A DNA stretch of 64,000 bases, taken from assembly GCA_028274465.1 (NCBI GenBank), contig CM051455.1, forward strand, positions 67,663,677 to 67,727,676, given 5' to 3'. Shown here one piece after another: positions 10,714 through 21,386 of this stretch. The stretch's first letter is position 1. Every line of letters begins with the position of its first letter. A program made the translations under genes and the position numbers. Under the pieces are notes generated by a model, which saw only the letters and a list, made by a program, of their open reading frames with translations, was not told the DNA's origin and ran no database searches. Source of the stretch: Plantago ovata. Taxonomy: Eukaryota; Streptophyta; Magnoliopsida; Lamiales; Plantaginaceae.

Positions 10714-11901
10714 CATATGATGATGGAAATTGGGTTCAAGGAGGCGAAGAGGAAGCTTTGGCTACGGAATTTGGTACTCAAGAAGCTAGCTACGGACAAG
10801 ATGGTATGAATCCTCGTGGTGGATTTTGAAGAAGAGGGTTCCGAAGCAATCAAGGATATGCACCAGCTAGCCAAACTTATGGCCCTAACCAAGACCGTAG
10901 TAAGCTTAGCTATGGTAATGATCACTGCGAAAATCCCACTCCCAAGGAGCAATCGAAGTCGAAGACGGCTCTACTCATGGAAAACTTTCAGAAAATGGTT
11001 GATCACACCCAAAGCTTTCTTAAGCGTTATGAAGAAGATTCTGAGCCCGGACGAAAGTCCAGCCCCGGACTCGCTAGCCTTCAAACCGACTAGGGCGAGG
11101 CTGAATCGTTTGGAAGAGAGCACTAGGCTTGCCCATCAAAAGATGCAAGAGTTGATTGACCGTGGAGCAAGTAGGGAGCAAGGGAAGTTGCCTAGCAACA
11201 CTGAGAAGTCGATGTCTATAACCTTGGTAGGTGATCTTCCTGTTGAAATCACCATCAAGAAGGTTGCTAGGTGTGAGTGTTGCAAGGATGGAGAACCCCC
11301 ACTAGCCAAGGAAGAAGAGAAGGACCTTGGTTTTGATGCGTGTGATGAGGAGCAAGAGGATACCGAGCCAATTCCTGAGAGTTTCGATGTTAAGGTTGGA
11401 ATTGGTGAACTTGAAGATGTTCGTGCTACACTAGATACGGGATCTTACTCTAATGTGCTCCGAATGAATGTGTTTGAGAAGAGTAGCCTTGGAAAACTAT
11501 CTGAGCATAAGGCTATTGTGCAACTGGCGGATGGAACCTTTGTGAGACCCGAAGGCGTTGTGAAGAACGTACTGGTTAAGATTGGTGAAATTTCTATATA
11601 CACCAACTTTGTAGTTATGCCGGCGTCTACACCTAGGATGGGGGATGTTGTTCTCTTGGGGCGAACGTTCTTGACTAAGCTACGCTCCGTGATAGACATC
11701 TACCGACGAACTTGCACCATTGAGGTGGATGGCAAGCAACATGTGTTGCGAGCCATATCTGATCCAAATATTCACTTCAATGCTTTTCACACAATTAACT
11801 ACTTTGGTCTTGTTGTCTATGTTCATTCTCATTCACAGGTTCGTAGCATGAGGAAAAGATCCATGAAGGGGAAGTCTAGTACCCTAAAAAAGAAGAACTA
11901 A
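10714..11901 (+). pseudogene. gag C-terminus and retropepsin-like protease of Athila-like element C
   Basis: The 5' half of gag, including the zinc knuckle seen in element I (about 42370), is missing because the copia LTR cuts in. The first 115 bases read in one frame to TGA at 10827-10829, just after an RGGF motif. The frame then stays open to about 11085. A 40-odd-base insertion near 11050-11095 (CCCGGACGAAAG...) absent from element I shifts the frame. The protease follows: LDTGSYSN at about 11430-11455 holds the catalytic Asp-Thr-Gly, and LLGRTFL lies near 11650. It ends with a basic tail at 11901. A reverse transcriptase would be expected next, but none follows. Confidence 0.8.
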
Positions 11902-13005
11902 GATGCAAGAAGAAGTCGAGTCAATGACTATAAACAATGGCGCTATCCGGGAGGCAACCCGGAGTTTTTATCGCTTTTTTTATCTTTTTATTGCATTGCA
12001 TGCATTCATACATTGAACAATTTGCCTTTCTTTTTGTGAATTTGTTCGTTTATGTGTTGCTTTGTGCTTATGTTTATATTTGAGTGAATTTTTTTCGAGT
12101 ATTTTTCATGAGGGAAATGGTTTTCGGGGATAAAAACTGAGTTTTTCAAAAACATTCGTCAACCCGCAAATCGCCCCCCATGGGGGGCGAATCGCCCCAC
12201 ATGGCCAAGCTCTCTGGAAGTGGGGGGCGATTCGCCCAAGCTCTCTGGCGGTGGGGGGCGAATCGCCCCCCGTTCTCGGATAGTATTTGTGCAGGATTTC
12301 TCCTCCAAACCCTCATTCTCTCATCTTCTTCACTCCTCTTACTCCAAAACACCCAAAAACTCAAAAAATCTTCTTTCTTCCATAATTCCTTTAATTCTCC
12401 ATCAAATTTTGTGATCTTTCGCTTCAATCGAAGCCCATTACATGCTCTTTAATTCTATGCGAACAACTTTCATCCTAGTTCATTAGTTTTTCAGGTCTGA
12501 GGTGACTTCACATGAACCCTAATTTTCAAATTTGGGGGTTTCTCGATCTATGCTTCAATTAAGCTTATACAATGTATGGGGTGATTGTTTATGTGATTAG
12601 AATCAATTTTCATTACCAATTGCTTGCTCATCTTTGCTTGGTTTGATAAATTGGGAATTTTTGCTTACTTGATGTCTATGTCTCGTTTTGCATTGCTTCT
12701 TTTCTTTCATTCCGTGATATATGATGAGATTATTGGTACGACAAAGGTAGACATGTTGATAGAACACTTGATTGATGGGGTTTGAGACTTTTTGGTGAAA
12801 TTTTTTAGTACTATGGTTTGAATGAATCTTATGATTTAAGGTTACTAGTTATCTAGCATAAAGCTTGTTGAGATATGTTACATATTATGATATGTTGATA
12901 CGTTGCATTATGGTAGCTAGATTAAACTTGGTGTTTTGAAGATTAGGCGTGATGATGAAGTTACTCGTTTGTTTCACTATTGCATTTGCATATGCATGAA
13001 GCTTT
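11902..13005 (+). other. Spacer of element C where pol would be expected
   Basis: No reverse transcriptase, RNase H or integrase motif is present. The stretch holds the palindrome cluster at 12167-12272, a strongly CT-rich tract (12298-12400), then AT-rich sequence. The CT-rich tract resembles a plant 5' leader, so the region may act as promoter and leader for the ORF at 13006. The same spacer begins after the protease of elements G and I. Confidence 0.55.
12167..12272 (+). repeat. Internal GC-rich palindrome cluster, element C
   Basis: Three near-perfect GGGGGGCGAATCGCCCC-type palindromes lie at about 12180-12199, 12221-12238 and 12251-12271, two separated by an AAGCTCTCTGG repeat. The same class of palindrome lies upstream of the LTR TATA boxes and after the protease in G and I. 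Confidence 0.7.
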
Positions 13006-13629
13006 TTGTTGTACGAGGTACTAATGGATGTTTGTAGGAACCATGCCACTAAGAGAGAGGAGCACTTTCGTTTGGATACAATGAGGTATTGGAGGTTGTT
13101 CGATTCCAACCATGTCAAAGGGTTTGACAAGGACGTTCTCCATGAGTTCTATGTTGGGTCTACTGATCTTCAAGAGAAGGAGAGTGATCTCGTTAGAGGT
13201 GTGTTCGAGCCATGGACTTATGCAACAACTTCGCGGTTTATCCATAAGGTGGAACGAGAATTCACTGGGAGTGAGCACTCTTATGTCTATTCACGTACCA
13301 CTAAAGGGATTGAAACCAATATTACGGCAGAAATCTGCCACATGGACTGCAAGGTTCGAGAGACTAGGAAGCAACCGGGGCGGCCTCATCACAACAGATT
13401 TAGTCTTGAGTCGACAGTGGTGATGAAGTTCCGTATCGCTAACTTGATTCCAAAACATAATGACATGGACACCCAACCCTTCCTTGGGGTGCCCCTCGAC
13501 CACTTATTGAGGGAGCACCATATAGACATCGGGAGCATCAACCGTGAAGAATGTGGGCGACATTGGGCAAAGAAGAAGAAAACCTCTGAGTTTCCGAGTT
13601 TCATCGCAGCTTACTGTTCCATGGGGTAG
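13006..13629 (+). CDS. Extra ORF of Athila-like element C (plant transposon protein-like)
   Basis: A 207-residue frame starts at ATG 13006. The middle reads VLHEFYVGS, then about 90 residues later LESTVVMKFRIANLIPKH, then PLDHLLREHHIDIGS. This spacing recalls the putative plant transposon protein / ATHILA ORF domain found in Athila-type elements downstream of pol (recognised from pattern, not searched). The frame may begin upstream and be truncated. A basic KKKKTSEF tail follows. Elements G and I show no equivalent in their visible spacers. Function in the element is unknown. Confidence 0.55.
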   Translation: MLYEVLMDVCRNHATKREEHFRLDTMRYWRLFDSNHVKGFDKDVLHEFYVGSTDLQEKESDLVRGVFEPWTYATTSRFIHKVEREFTGSEHSYVYSRTTKGIETNITAEICHMDCKVRETRKQPGRPHHNRFSLESTVVMKFRIANLIPKHNDMDTQPFLGVPLDHLLREHHIDIGSINREECGRHWAKKKKTSEFPSFIAAYCSMG

Positions 13630-13706
13630 AGGACATTGGTAAGGGAGACTCTAAGAGCACAGCTCTTTCCCCTTCAACAATTCACGGGCTATTAGAGAGA
13701 TACCGG

Positions 13707-13970
13707 ATGAAAAACCCCATAGTTGCAGCGGCTAATCTTGAGGCTTCTCTTCAACAACGCAATTCTTCAAATGATGATGATGGTGACAATGAAGACAATA
13801 GGGACAATGAGGATGCCATGAATACTGATGGAGGAGTTGGCCCTATTCGGTCTATTAGTAGAACCACCACCACCACCACGGGCTCCGATGATCACCAACA
13901 AGGGCCCTCGAGCAATCTCAATACCTTACATCTTGTGTACTCAGCCGAACGAGGCCAAACCACGCGGTAA
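13707..13970 (+). CDS. Acidic low-complexity ORF, possible continuation of the extra ORF
   Basis: This 87-residue frame is rich in Asp/Asn (DDDGDNEDNRDNED) and Thr (SRTTTTTTG). It lies 77 bases after the previous ORF in a different frame, so a frameshift may have split one longer protein whose C-terminal tail is disordered. Confidence that it is coding is modest. Confidence 0.3.
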   Translation: MKNPIVAAANLEASLQQRNSSNDDDGDNEDNRDNEDAMNTDGGVGPIRSISRTTTTTTGSDDHQQGPSSNLNTLHLVYSAERGQTTR

Positions 13971-15453
13971 CATCTAGTATCACTTCTTATTTCCTCATTC
14001 TGTTATTTCTAGGGACTAGCTTTAGTTTCATGAGGGGGGATGGGATTTAAGTGAACTATTGTTGTTAGTTTGGAGCTTGACATTGATAGTTTGAGTATAG
14101 TACCTTGCATTTTGTTGAAATTCGTTTGCATTAGCATTTGCACGTTTATAGCTTTTAGTAATTTAGTGTCACACACTACATTCATTCTATTCTAGTCTAG
14201 TCTTGCATGTTTTATGTGGAGTTTATTGCCAAATCTTTTGAAGTGAACTATTGGGTAGATTAACTAGTTATGACCTTAATCATATGTTTCATCTCTATGA
14301 ATTTGTTTGAGGTTTTTCTCGCCTCGCTTGTCACATTTATGTTTGCACTTAGTTAAGCTTGGTAGTCTCGACATCACTTAGTGGTGTTTTCTCTACTGCG
14401 GTTGAGGAAGGCCTTTATAATAGGATGATGCATGTTAGGATCTTATGGTTGTTTTCCCGAGTAATTATGTACCTAAGAGCAACAAGTCTTCACCTTGTTT
14501 TGAGATTGCTAAATGCCTAGGAAGGAGGTAGTGTGAGATTGTGTGATCCTTTGTTTGCAACCTATTCTTTCAAATAGGTTTGGGGAGGGGGTTACGCTTT
14601 CATTAGACTTGTTTTTCAATTTAAGTGTGTGTTGTGCGTTTAAGTTTGTGCTTCAACCTATTCTTTCGAATAGGTTTGGGGAGGTCGCTTGTGAGTCATT
14701 GTAATTTTCCTTTTTCGTTGTGCTACTGCTGGCTACATTTATAAAAAAAAAATCGAAAAAAAGAGAAAAATTCCAGGAAAAAAGAAAAAATCTGGAATAG
14801 AAAAAAAAAAAAAAAAAAAGAAACGACCCCAAGAAAAGCAAAGAAGGGTCCAAAGAAAGCCAAAAAGCAGTTAGCAAAGTGTTTGTCTTGTTTTTCAATT
14901 CATGTAATGTTCGTAATCGAGTTGTAATTTTGTGTCTTTTGTTTGTTTGAGTGTCATCTGTTCTAGACCACCCTCGTCCTGCCATTCAGGAAGTGGTGAA
15001 TAGTTTAAAGCTTTGCTTGAGAGATGGATAGAATAGGGGAGTGTGAACTTTTAGGCTCCTTCGTTTGATGAGAGCCAGTATTGGTTCGACCTATTTGAGG
15101 AAAAGTCTTAACTTGGTGAACAGCAGTAAGTCCTCAGTTTCATAGGCACGGGACAACCATTTGTATTTTAACATGTTTCATTACGTCGTCACTGAGTAGG
15201 TCCAGGTAGATAATCTTACGAGAGACTATCTTGTTTAACATAGTGCATATGTGAATGTGTATGAGTCAATCAAGGCATTCTTCAACCAATATCCATGTTA
15301 TGATTTGTATGGTCTTTGTTCATAAGTTTTTGATAGATTCAATAGATTAGTTCATTTCATTTGGCATGAGACTCCATTTTGTGTTGCATTGTTTTTTGCA
15401 TTAGAGTCTAGCTTAGTTGCTTGAGGACAAGCAAAGGTTCGATTTAGGGAGTT
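13971..15453 (+). other. 3' non-coding region of element C
   Basis: No gene is seen. It holds two 22-base hairpins (14559-14580 and 14655-14676), an A-rich tract (14740-14822), and a short purine stretch before the LTR at 15454 (TTTAGGGAGTT). Element G has the same features on its minus strand, so this is element sequence, not host DNA. Confidence 0.65.
14559..14676 (+). repeat. Paired 22-base hairpins in the 3' region of element C
   Basis: AACCTATTC, a 4-base loop, and GAATAGGTT occur at 14655-14676 with a perfect 9-base stem, and at 14559-14580 with one mismatch. Both are followed by TGGGGAGG. Element G has two counterparts at 30850-30871 and 30960-30981. Confidence 0.6.
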
Positions 15454-16587
15454 TGATGAACGTGTATTTTACACCTTCATTCGAGTCTTTTTTCACCTAT
15501 TTAGCTATCCTATATGTTAATTTAGCTATATTAAAGTGCATTTTATTAGAATAGTGTCACGTTTCCCTTTAGTTTGCATTTTTCAGGTTTTAGGTGAAAA
15601 ACGTGTTTTCCGGACAATTATATTGAAGAGAACGAAGAATCGGTGTTCCAAGGACATTCGTGGAGTATCTAGAATGTTCCGGATGAGATTTGAGGCCTAG
15701 GGGACGAGTTTCAAAGCTTAAAGGTCACTAGAAGGTAAAATCCGAGTCCGAAAAAGGAAAGAAATCCAAAAACGCGTCAAAAAATGCATCTCCACCGACC
15801 TGGAGCTCCCGGGCGGTTCGCCCGGTGCCAGGCGGTTCGCCTGGGACCCCAGGCGAATCGCCCCGTGCGTTCCGACTCCTATATATAGTTGCTCCATTCT
15901 CTACGTTTTTCAGACCTTTTTACATACCTTTTCACATTAGTTTTAGATAGGAATTCTCCAGAGCCTGTTCTGGGAATTCTTAGCATAGGAGACTATTTTT
16001 CTTATCAATTTGGAGGATTAAGCATAGCAATTGGACTTCGTTGTTTATCAATTCTTGCTCGTGAGTTCGCAATTCTTCGGAGATTGACAACCTTCGTCGG
16101 AAACATTGTATATCAAGATTTTTCTACTTTTATTTATATCTTTCAACATGTTTTCATTCAATCTTGCTTTGATTTCTGTTGATTGCATGTCATCTATGAG
16201 TAGCTAAATCTATCGTTGGTGATAGTATGTGATTTCTTAGCTAGGGTTCTTGATTATGCATGATGGTTGTAACGCGAACACATTGGACAATTCATGATCT
16301 TAGATTTCTATGCAAAAGATCAAGTACTTCATGCATGATTATTAACCTGATGCTTTGAATGATCATACTATCACTAACTTCCATTATTATTGATAAGAAA
16401 ATCTGTGCTAAGTCGTTTGTTGAGTTTATAGTTTAAGTTAAATTAGATAAAGCTAGTTATAGTCCTTAGAGATCGACACTCGAGGTTATTTTACTGCTGC
16501 ACTACGGTTTTCGTTGTAGTTGTGAATTGGCTTTGGCTAAAAACAAATTTATTTGATTAATTGAGTCTGACAAACTCTCGTTCATCA
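15454..16587 (+). repeat. 3' LTR of Athila-like element C
   Basis: It starts TGATGAACGTGTATTTTACAC and ends CTCTCGTTCATCA, giving the 9-base terminal inverted repeat TGATGAACG. It is 1134 bases. A GC-palindrome cluster lies at 15807-15866 and TATATATAG at 15880-15888. It abuts the protease coding region of copia copy D, so C inserted into D. The right flank begins TGAAG; the left partner is lost. Confidence 0.9.
15807..15888 (+). promoter_or_regulatory. GC-rich palindromes plus TATA box, LTR of element C
   Basis: Three palindromic units (CCCGGGCGGTTCGCCCGG, AGGCGGTTCGCCT, AGGCGAATCGCC) end about 15 bases before TATATATAG at 15880-15888. The close, repeated placement in every LTR of the family points to a promoter element. 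Confidence 0.6.
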
Positions 16588-17938
16588 TGAAGTATCCTTT
16601 ATCAGCAAATTGACTCATGCTGAAAAGGTTGAACTTAAGATTTTTGACATAAAGAACTCCCGAAATGGTAATGCATCCTAACTTCACGTCACTGTAGCCT
16701 TTTGTAGAACCAGAGCCTCCACCAGCAAACCATACTGTTGGACCTTTAGACCACCGTCTATAGTTTATAAGGTTATTATTGTTGCCCGTCATGTGCTTTC
16801 CACAACCACTGTTAAAGTGCCAGATTGCATCGTTTGTCTCCGTGGCGGAAGTCTGCACAATCAAGAGCAAACAAGTTAATTATCCAATATTGGATGTCCA
16901 TTAACATGTTCAAGAATGCGTCCAGTGGAAACCCAAGTATTAAGTTTTTCAACTTTGACTTGTTTTCTACTTGCTGAGGAATTAGGAGGTGTTGAGCCAA
17001 AAGACTTTTGATTCGTGCTGATCAAATCCACTTTTTGATGTGGTGTCTTGCTCTGTTGATCTTTTTGCTGAACATACTTTTCAGTAAGTTCTTTTCTAGC
17101 AAGGTTCCTTCTAGCCCTAGCGTTTTGAGTCTTGTTAGAACTCTTAGGCTTGGTTTTGTTCATCTCTTTGAAGTATCTTTGCTGACTTTGCTTATACTCA
17201 TGAAAATGTTGACTTTGCTTGGTTTTGAAACCGAGTCCACTTTTTGGAGAATGCTGAGCTTTTGTCTCAGCAACCTTACTTGATTCCGCTTTGTCAGTAA
17301 AGGTCTTCTGATTACTTTTAGTAATCTTGCCTTTTGACTTAACAAATTGCTTTTCAGCAACTTGTTTGGCGGAATGCTTTACAGCATCCTTTTTCTTTAC
17401 AGTTTGCTTTTCAGCAACCTGTTTTCCTTTTAAAGTCTTTACTTTGAGTAGCAACAGCGGGCTTTACGGTCGTAGGTACTTGATTGCATTTTTCAGCAAT
17501 CTTAGATTGACCAATCTGATAGAGTTCTGGTTGACCACTATCAGTAGCACGTACAAAGGTAATTGGTGATTTTTCTTTACTCAAGATTATTACGTCATCA
17601 CCTTCATACGTTGCACCTAAACCTTCTTTCTGAGATGGATCTCTCAGATAAGAGTTTAGTTCAGTCAGCGTATTACTTGCATCAACATAAGATTTGAAAT
17701 TGATATTCATTTTTTTCATTTCTTGTATTTCAGCAAGTAACTTTAGAATTGAGGACTGATATTCTTCCAATTCTGTTGCCATCTGAGAATTCTTCTTTGT
17801 AGCTTCAACAATCAACTTCTTGAGATGCACTATTTCAGCATCTTTCTTTTCTGTCTGTTCCTTCAGCAATACATACTTTTCAGTAGTCTGCTTGGTCAGA
17901 GTTTCAACATTCTGCAGTTTCTGTTGCTGTTTGCTCAG
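16588..17938 (-). pseudogene. gag C-terminal region and start of protease, copia copy D
   Basis: On the minus strand, three overlapping frames (17869-17411, 17454-16876, 16870-16588) together match the single frame 24370-25438 of copy E and then go further, so at least two frameshifts have occurred. The last part is the copia protease: WHFNSGCGKHMTG near 16790-16830, then GVLYVKNLKFNLFSMSQ. The family motif is W-x-x-D-S-G-C, so the catalytic Asp is changed to Asn. The LTR of element C truncates it at 16587; integrase, RT and RNase H of D are not in the window next to it. Confidence 0.8.
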
Positions 17939-18141
17939 GAAATTTGAAAAGTGTGTTTAATTGTTCATGTTAATAAAATTTCCTTTATGACTTTTAGTAA
18001 TTCACAGTTCTAGCTATAAAAGAAAGATATAGAGGTTGGATCGGTCCAACCGCCCTATGTCTCTTATCCCTAGGCTCTGACAAGACCACTAGCAGGTTTT
18101 TTCGGAAAACTCTATTTATTCTGGTGTGGATGGCAAGCAGA
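17939..18141 (-). other. Insertion of about 203 bases in gag of copy D
   Basis: Copy E reads straight from GAGAAAACTTTGAG to CAAACAGCAA, whereas D has about 203 extra bases here. The insert supplies the last 50 residues and the stop of the 500-residue D frame. It contains the hairpin GGTTGGATCGGTCCAACC. No clear terminal repeats or tRNA-like promoter boxes were found, so its class is open. Confidence 0.55.
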
Positions 18142-19496
18142 GTTTTCTCAAATCTTTCGATTTCTCCTTGAATCTTGTCAAGGTCAATCTCATCTTCACT
18201 TTCTGAGTCAGAGTGAGAGGTAGGACTGTTTACCTGACCGGCCACGAGGCAGAATTCGTAGTTCGACACATCTGGATAAGCTTCCATAGCTATTCCACAA
18301 ACTTCCTTGCCAATCTCTACGTCAAGAGTGGCTTCTTCATCTTCAGTGTCTGAGCTTTCTTCCTCACTGTCTTCGGAGCTAGTATCAATGCACAACGCAT
18401 CGATTTTTGCTTGAAGCTTCTTCTTTTCTTGAGCAATAAAAGCCCTTTCAAACTTCTTCTTCTTTTCAGCAGATTTGCCTTTCAGCAAAGGACAATTTGC
18501 TTTGAAGTGTCCTGGCTTTTTGCAGTAAAAACAGAGATCATTTCCAACTGCTGGTTCTTTAGAGGAATTTGCTTGCTGAGCTTGCTTGTTCATCGAGCTA
18601 GCCTCATTCTTGTATTTATGGTAGTTGTTACGAAGATGCTTTTTCAGCTTCTCTTTTACTTTTCGCCTTTCAAGTTCCTTACTGATGAATTTCTTCATGT
18701 TTTTAATAACTAAAGCATTTTCATCAGTAGGCTCTTTATCATTCTTCTTTTCAGAAGATGACGACTTTGTAGAAAGAGCAATGTTTTGCGATTTTTCAGC
18801 AAATACATTTTCTCTTTGCTTTGTCTCGTAGTTGACAGTAGCAAGATGAGAGAACAACTCTGTAGGTGTGATGTTTGGCATTCCTTGATTGTAGTAGAAG
18901 TTCTGAGTGTGGATCCATTCTTGGTTCAGACTTCTGATAATGGTTTTCACCTTCTCAGAATCTGAATAAAGATTTCCAACTCCCAAGGCAGCCTTCTCAC
19001 TAACTAGAGTTGTGAATCTGAAGTCCAAGTCTTCCAGTGACTCATTTGTACCTTGTTTAAAGTTATGGAACTTTAACTTTAGCACTTCGAGTTTGTTTTT
19101 CTTGGTTTTGTCAGATCCAGCACAAAGATCTTGAACCATTTTCCAAGATTCCTTAGCAGTTTTGGCACCCCACAGTTTGCACTGTATAGTATCCGCAGTT
19201 GATCGAATGATGATGTTTCTTGCTTGGCCATCAAGACGGAATCTCGTGGCTTCGTTGGAAGTCCATTCCTCTTTTGGTTTTGAAACGACATTATCAACTG
19301 GTTCTCCTAGGATAGTTTCGTTTCCAGCTTCTGTGGTTTTGTGAGGAAAACTTCTCTCAACCTTAGTGATCTTGATAGATCCATCATTAATGACAGTAAC
19401 CATCTCATCGCTGATGGCCTCAAGATGTAGCATCATGCTGTTTCGCCATTTTTCATAGTTCTCCAGCTTCAGCAAGGGAGCGTCGCCTAAAGACAT
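17994..19496 (-). CDS. gag of Sirevirus-like copia copy D
   Basis: A 500-residue frame starts at ATG 19494-19496, about 90 bases after the primer-binding site. It has the copia gag core: [20 protein letters not shown] near the N-terminus, WKMVQDLC and [12 protein letters not shown] in the middle. A CCHC zinc knuckle ([14 protein letters not shown]) lies near residue 325, followed by acidic stretches. Gag forms the virus-like particle and the knuckle binds RNA. The core is intact, unlike copy E. The final 50 residues come from the insertion at 17939-18141 and are foreign, so the frame stops early. Confidence 0.85.
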
Positions 19497-19593
19497 CCTG
19501 TCAGCAAAAGACTACCAAATTGATCAAGTGAGAGTGATTTATGGAAAGCACCTAAGGGGATCTAGGTTCAGTGATGAAGGTTAAGAACCTCCA

Positions 19594-19605
19594 GCTCTGA
19601 TACCA
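19594..19605 (-). other. Primer-binding site, copy D (initiator Met tRNA type)
   Basis: The minus strand reads TGGTATCAGAGC two bases after the LTR end. This complements the 3' end of plant initiator methionine tRNA, the usual primer of Ty1/copia elements. It proves the LTR at 19608-21168 is the 5' LTR of D. Confidence 0.9.
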
Positions 19606-19607
19606 CT

Positions 19608-21168
19608 TGTTGGTCCCTTTAAACAACAAGAAAAGACTAGAGGGGGTGGTGAATAGTCTTTTCATACTTTCATCGTTTAAAAACTTTCTCATCAAGGTTT
19701 TATTACTTTTCAGTAATGAGTTTGCTGATACTTAACTTTCTCAGCAAGCACTAGTTACTTTTCAGTAACGAGTTTTACTGATACTAATCAGAGAGCGGAA
19801 GTCTTTGTACAATAAGTGCTTTGTCAGTAAGTGATAGTTTCAGCAAGTTAACAGAGTGACAGTGCACAGATAGATATGATTTGCTGAAAACTAAATGCAG
19901 TAAGTAAATCACACAAACACTTTTATAGTGGTATCTGAGAGTGGCGTAATCTCTCAACTAATCCACTTTCTCCTTTCTAGGACTGAATCCACTAAGATAA
20001 GTTTGAGGTTCCTTACAATACCTATCTAGAGCGATTCAACAGAAACCAAAGCACACTTGCTTCGTTTCCAACCTAACTAGAGAACGAAACCTTGTTCTCC
20101 ACCAAACTTGGGACTTATAATCAGCAACACTATGCTCGATTAAGATCCCCCTGAATTTCACGCCTGAAAGGGTGTTTTTCAGTTAGAGAGGTTTGGGATG
20201 AGATAACTTGATTATAACTTATTCAGCTACAACAAGTAATCTATGAAACAGAACTTTGAATACTTTGCAGTAAACAAGTTTGATTGTTTGTGGTGTCAAG
20301 ACTTGTTCTTGTTCGAAAGAAAGAACACTTAACTAATTTCTTAGCCGTGTATGTTCTACTTCTTCACAAGTAGCTTTTCAAGCTTTAAGTCTTGGAACGG
20401 ATCAATGGCAGTAAGAGTATTGAAGGGTATGTGAGTTTAAGCACAAGTGAGAGTTTGATCACGTTGTTGACACACTTCAACTCTTTGCCGGATGACCTCT
20501 ATTTATAGTGAATCAAGGGAGTCATTTGAATTTCAAATTCTAAGGCTTTGTTCCTTAAGATGTCACTATCTTGCTTTGGTACTTTCAGCAGCGTCCTTTA
20601 TTTGTCTTCTAGTCTTCATGTTCTTCGCGAGCTTACTTTGCATTTAATGTTCATTTGAATGAAATTCGAAATATGAACGTTGGAGCGCAAATGCAAGTAC
20701 TTTCAGCAAGGAGGTCACATATGTATTTCAGCAAGTGGCAAGTCTCAGTTTCAGCAAGCACAACCTACTCTGTCGTATAGATTTTCAGTTATGCAAGTTG
20801 TTGCTGAAATTTCCACTTTCTGAGCAACATGTGCCTTTGTAGATACCATCTTCAGAAATCTTCTTTAGTCTTCAGTCTTCGAATTCTTCAAGTTTCTGAA
20901 CGGTTCTAATGCTTCAATAGTTTGTTTGTGTAAACAAAGTACATCATCAGCAAATGCTTCAATAGGTTGTTTTTCTTTTCAGAAAACAAGATACATCATA
21001 AGCGAATAAAACACCTATCTAGCACCTACTCTAAGTCTTCAGCAAACGTTCCTCTTTTACAATGTCCTTTAAAATTCTAAATTCCTATGGACCTTAAGAG
21101 TACTAGTTACTGGACATTCCTTAATTTAGCATGGTTAATTGCTCATCAAAATTACAAGTTTCCTAACA
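19608..21168 (-). repeat. 5' LTR of copia copy D
   Basis: On the minus strand it runs from TGTTAGGAAAC (21168) to GGGACCAACA (19608), 1561 bases. It is inverted relative to the LTR at 21387-22905, with only 218 bases between the two. The flank beyond it is AAATT. Confidence 0.92.
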
Positions 21169-21386
21169 AAATTACTCAGGCTAATTGGTCTAAATTGTGT
21201 CATAATAGTATCAGGGGACTTACACTGGGGAATTAAGACCATATGGGTAAAGTTCAGATTATGATCCAGTTTCCCATTTTTTGCCACTCGATGTGAAGCC
21301 TTGGCATGAAAAAAACGTGTATTTCTATCTACCTCATTCAACCACTGCGTTTTCGCTATCTGACGCAACATAGCATTCTCTGATTC
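21169..21386 (-). mobile_element. LINE reverse transcriptase fragment
   Basis: The minus-strand frame reads AKTQWLNEVDRNTRFFHAKA, and then VLIPQCKSPDTIMTQFRPIS. Both are hallmark stretches of plant LINE ORF2 but are normally far apart, so a deletion has joined them. It is the only sequence between two inverted copia LTRs and is probably the older insertion site of both. Confidence 0.7.

Noticed and set aside
12146-12427. Overlapping ORFs on both strands at the palindrome cluster
   Set aside because: Palindromic GC-rich DNA gives open frames on both strands by chance.
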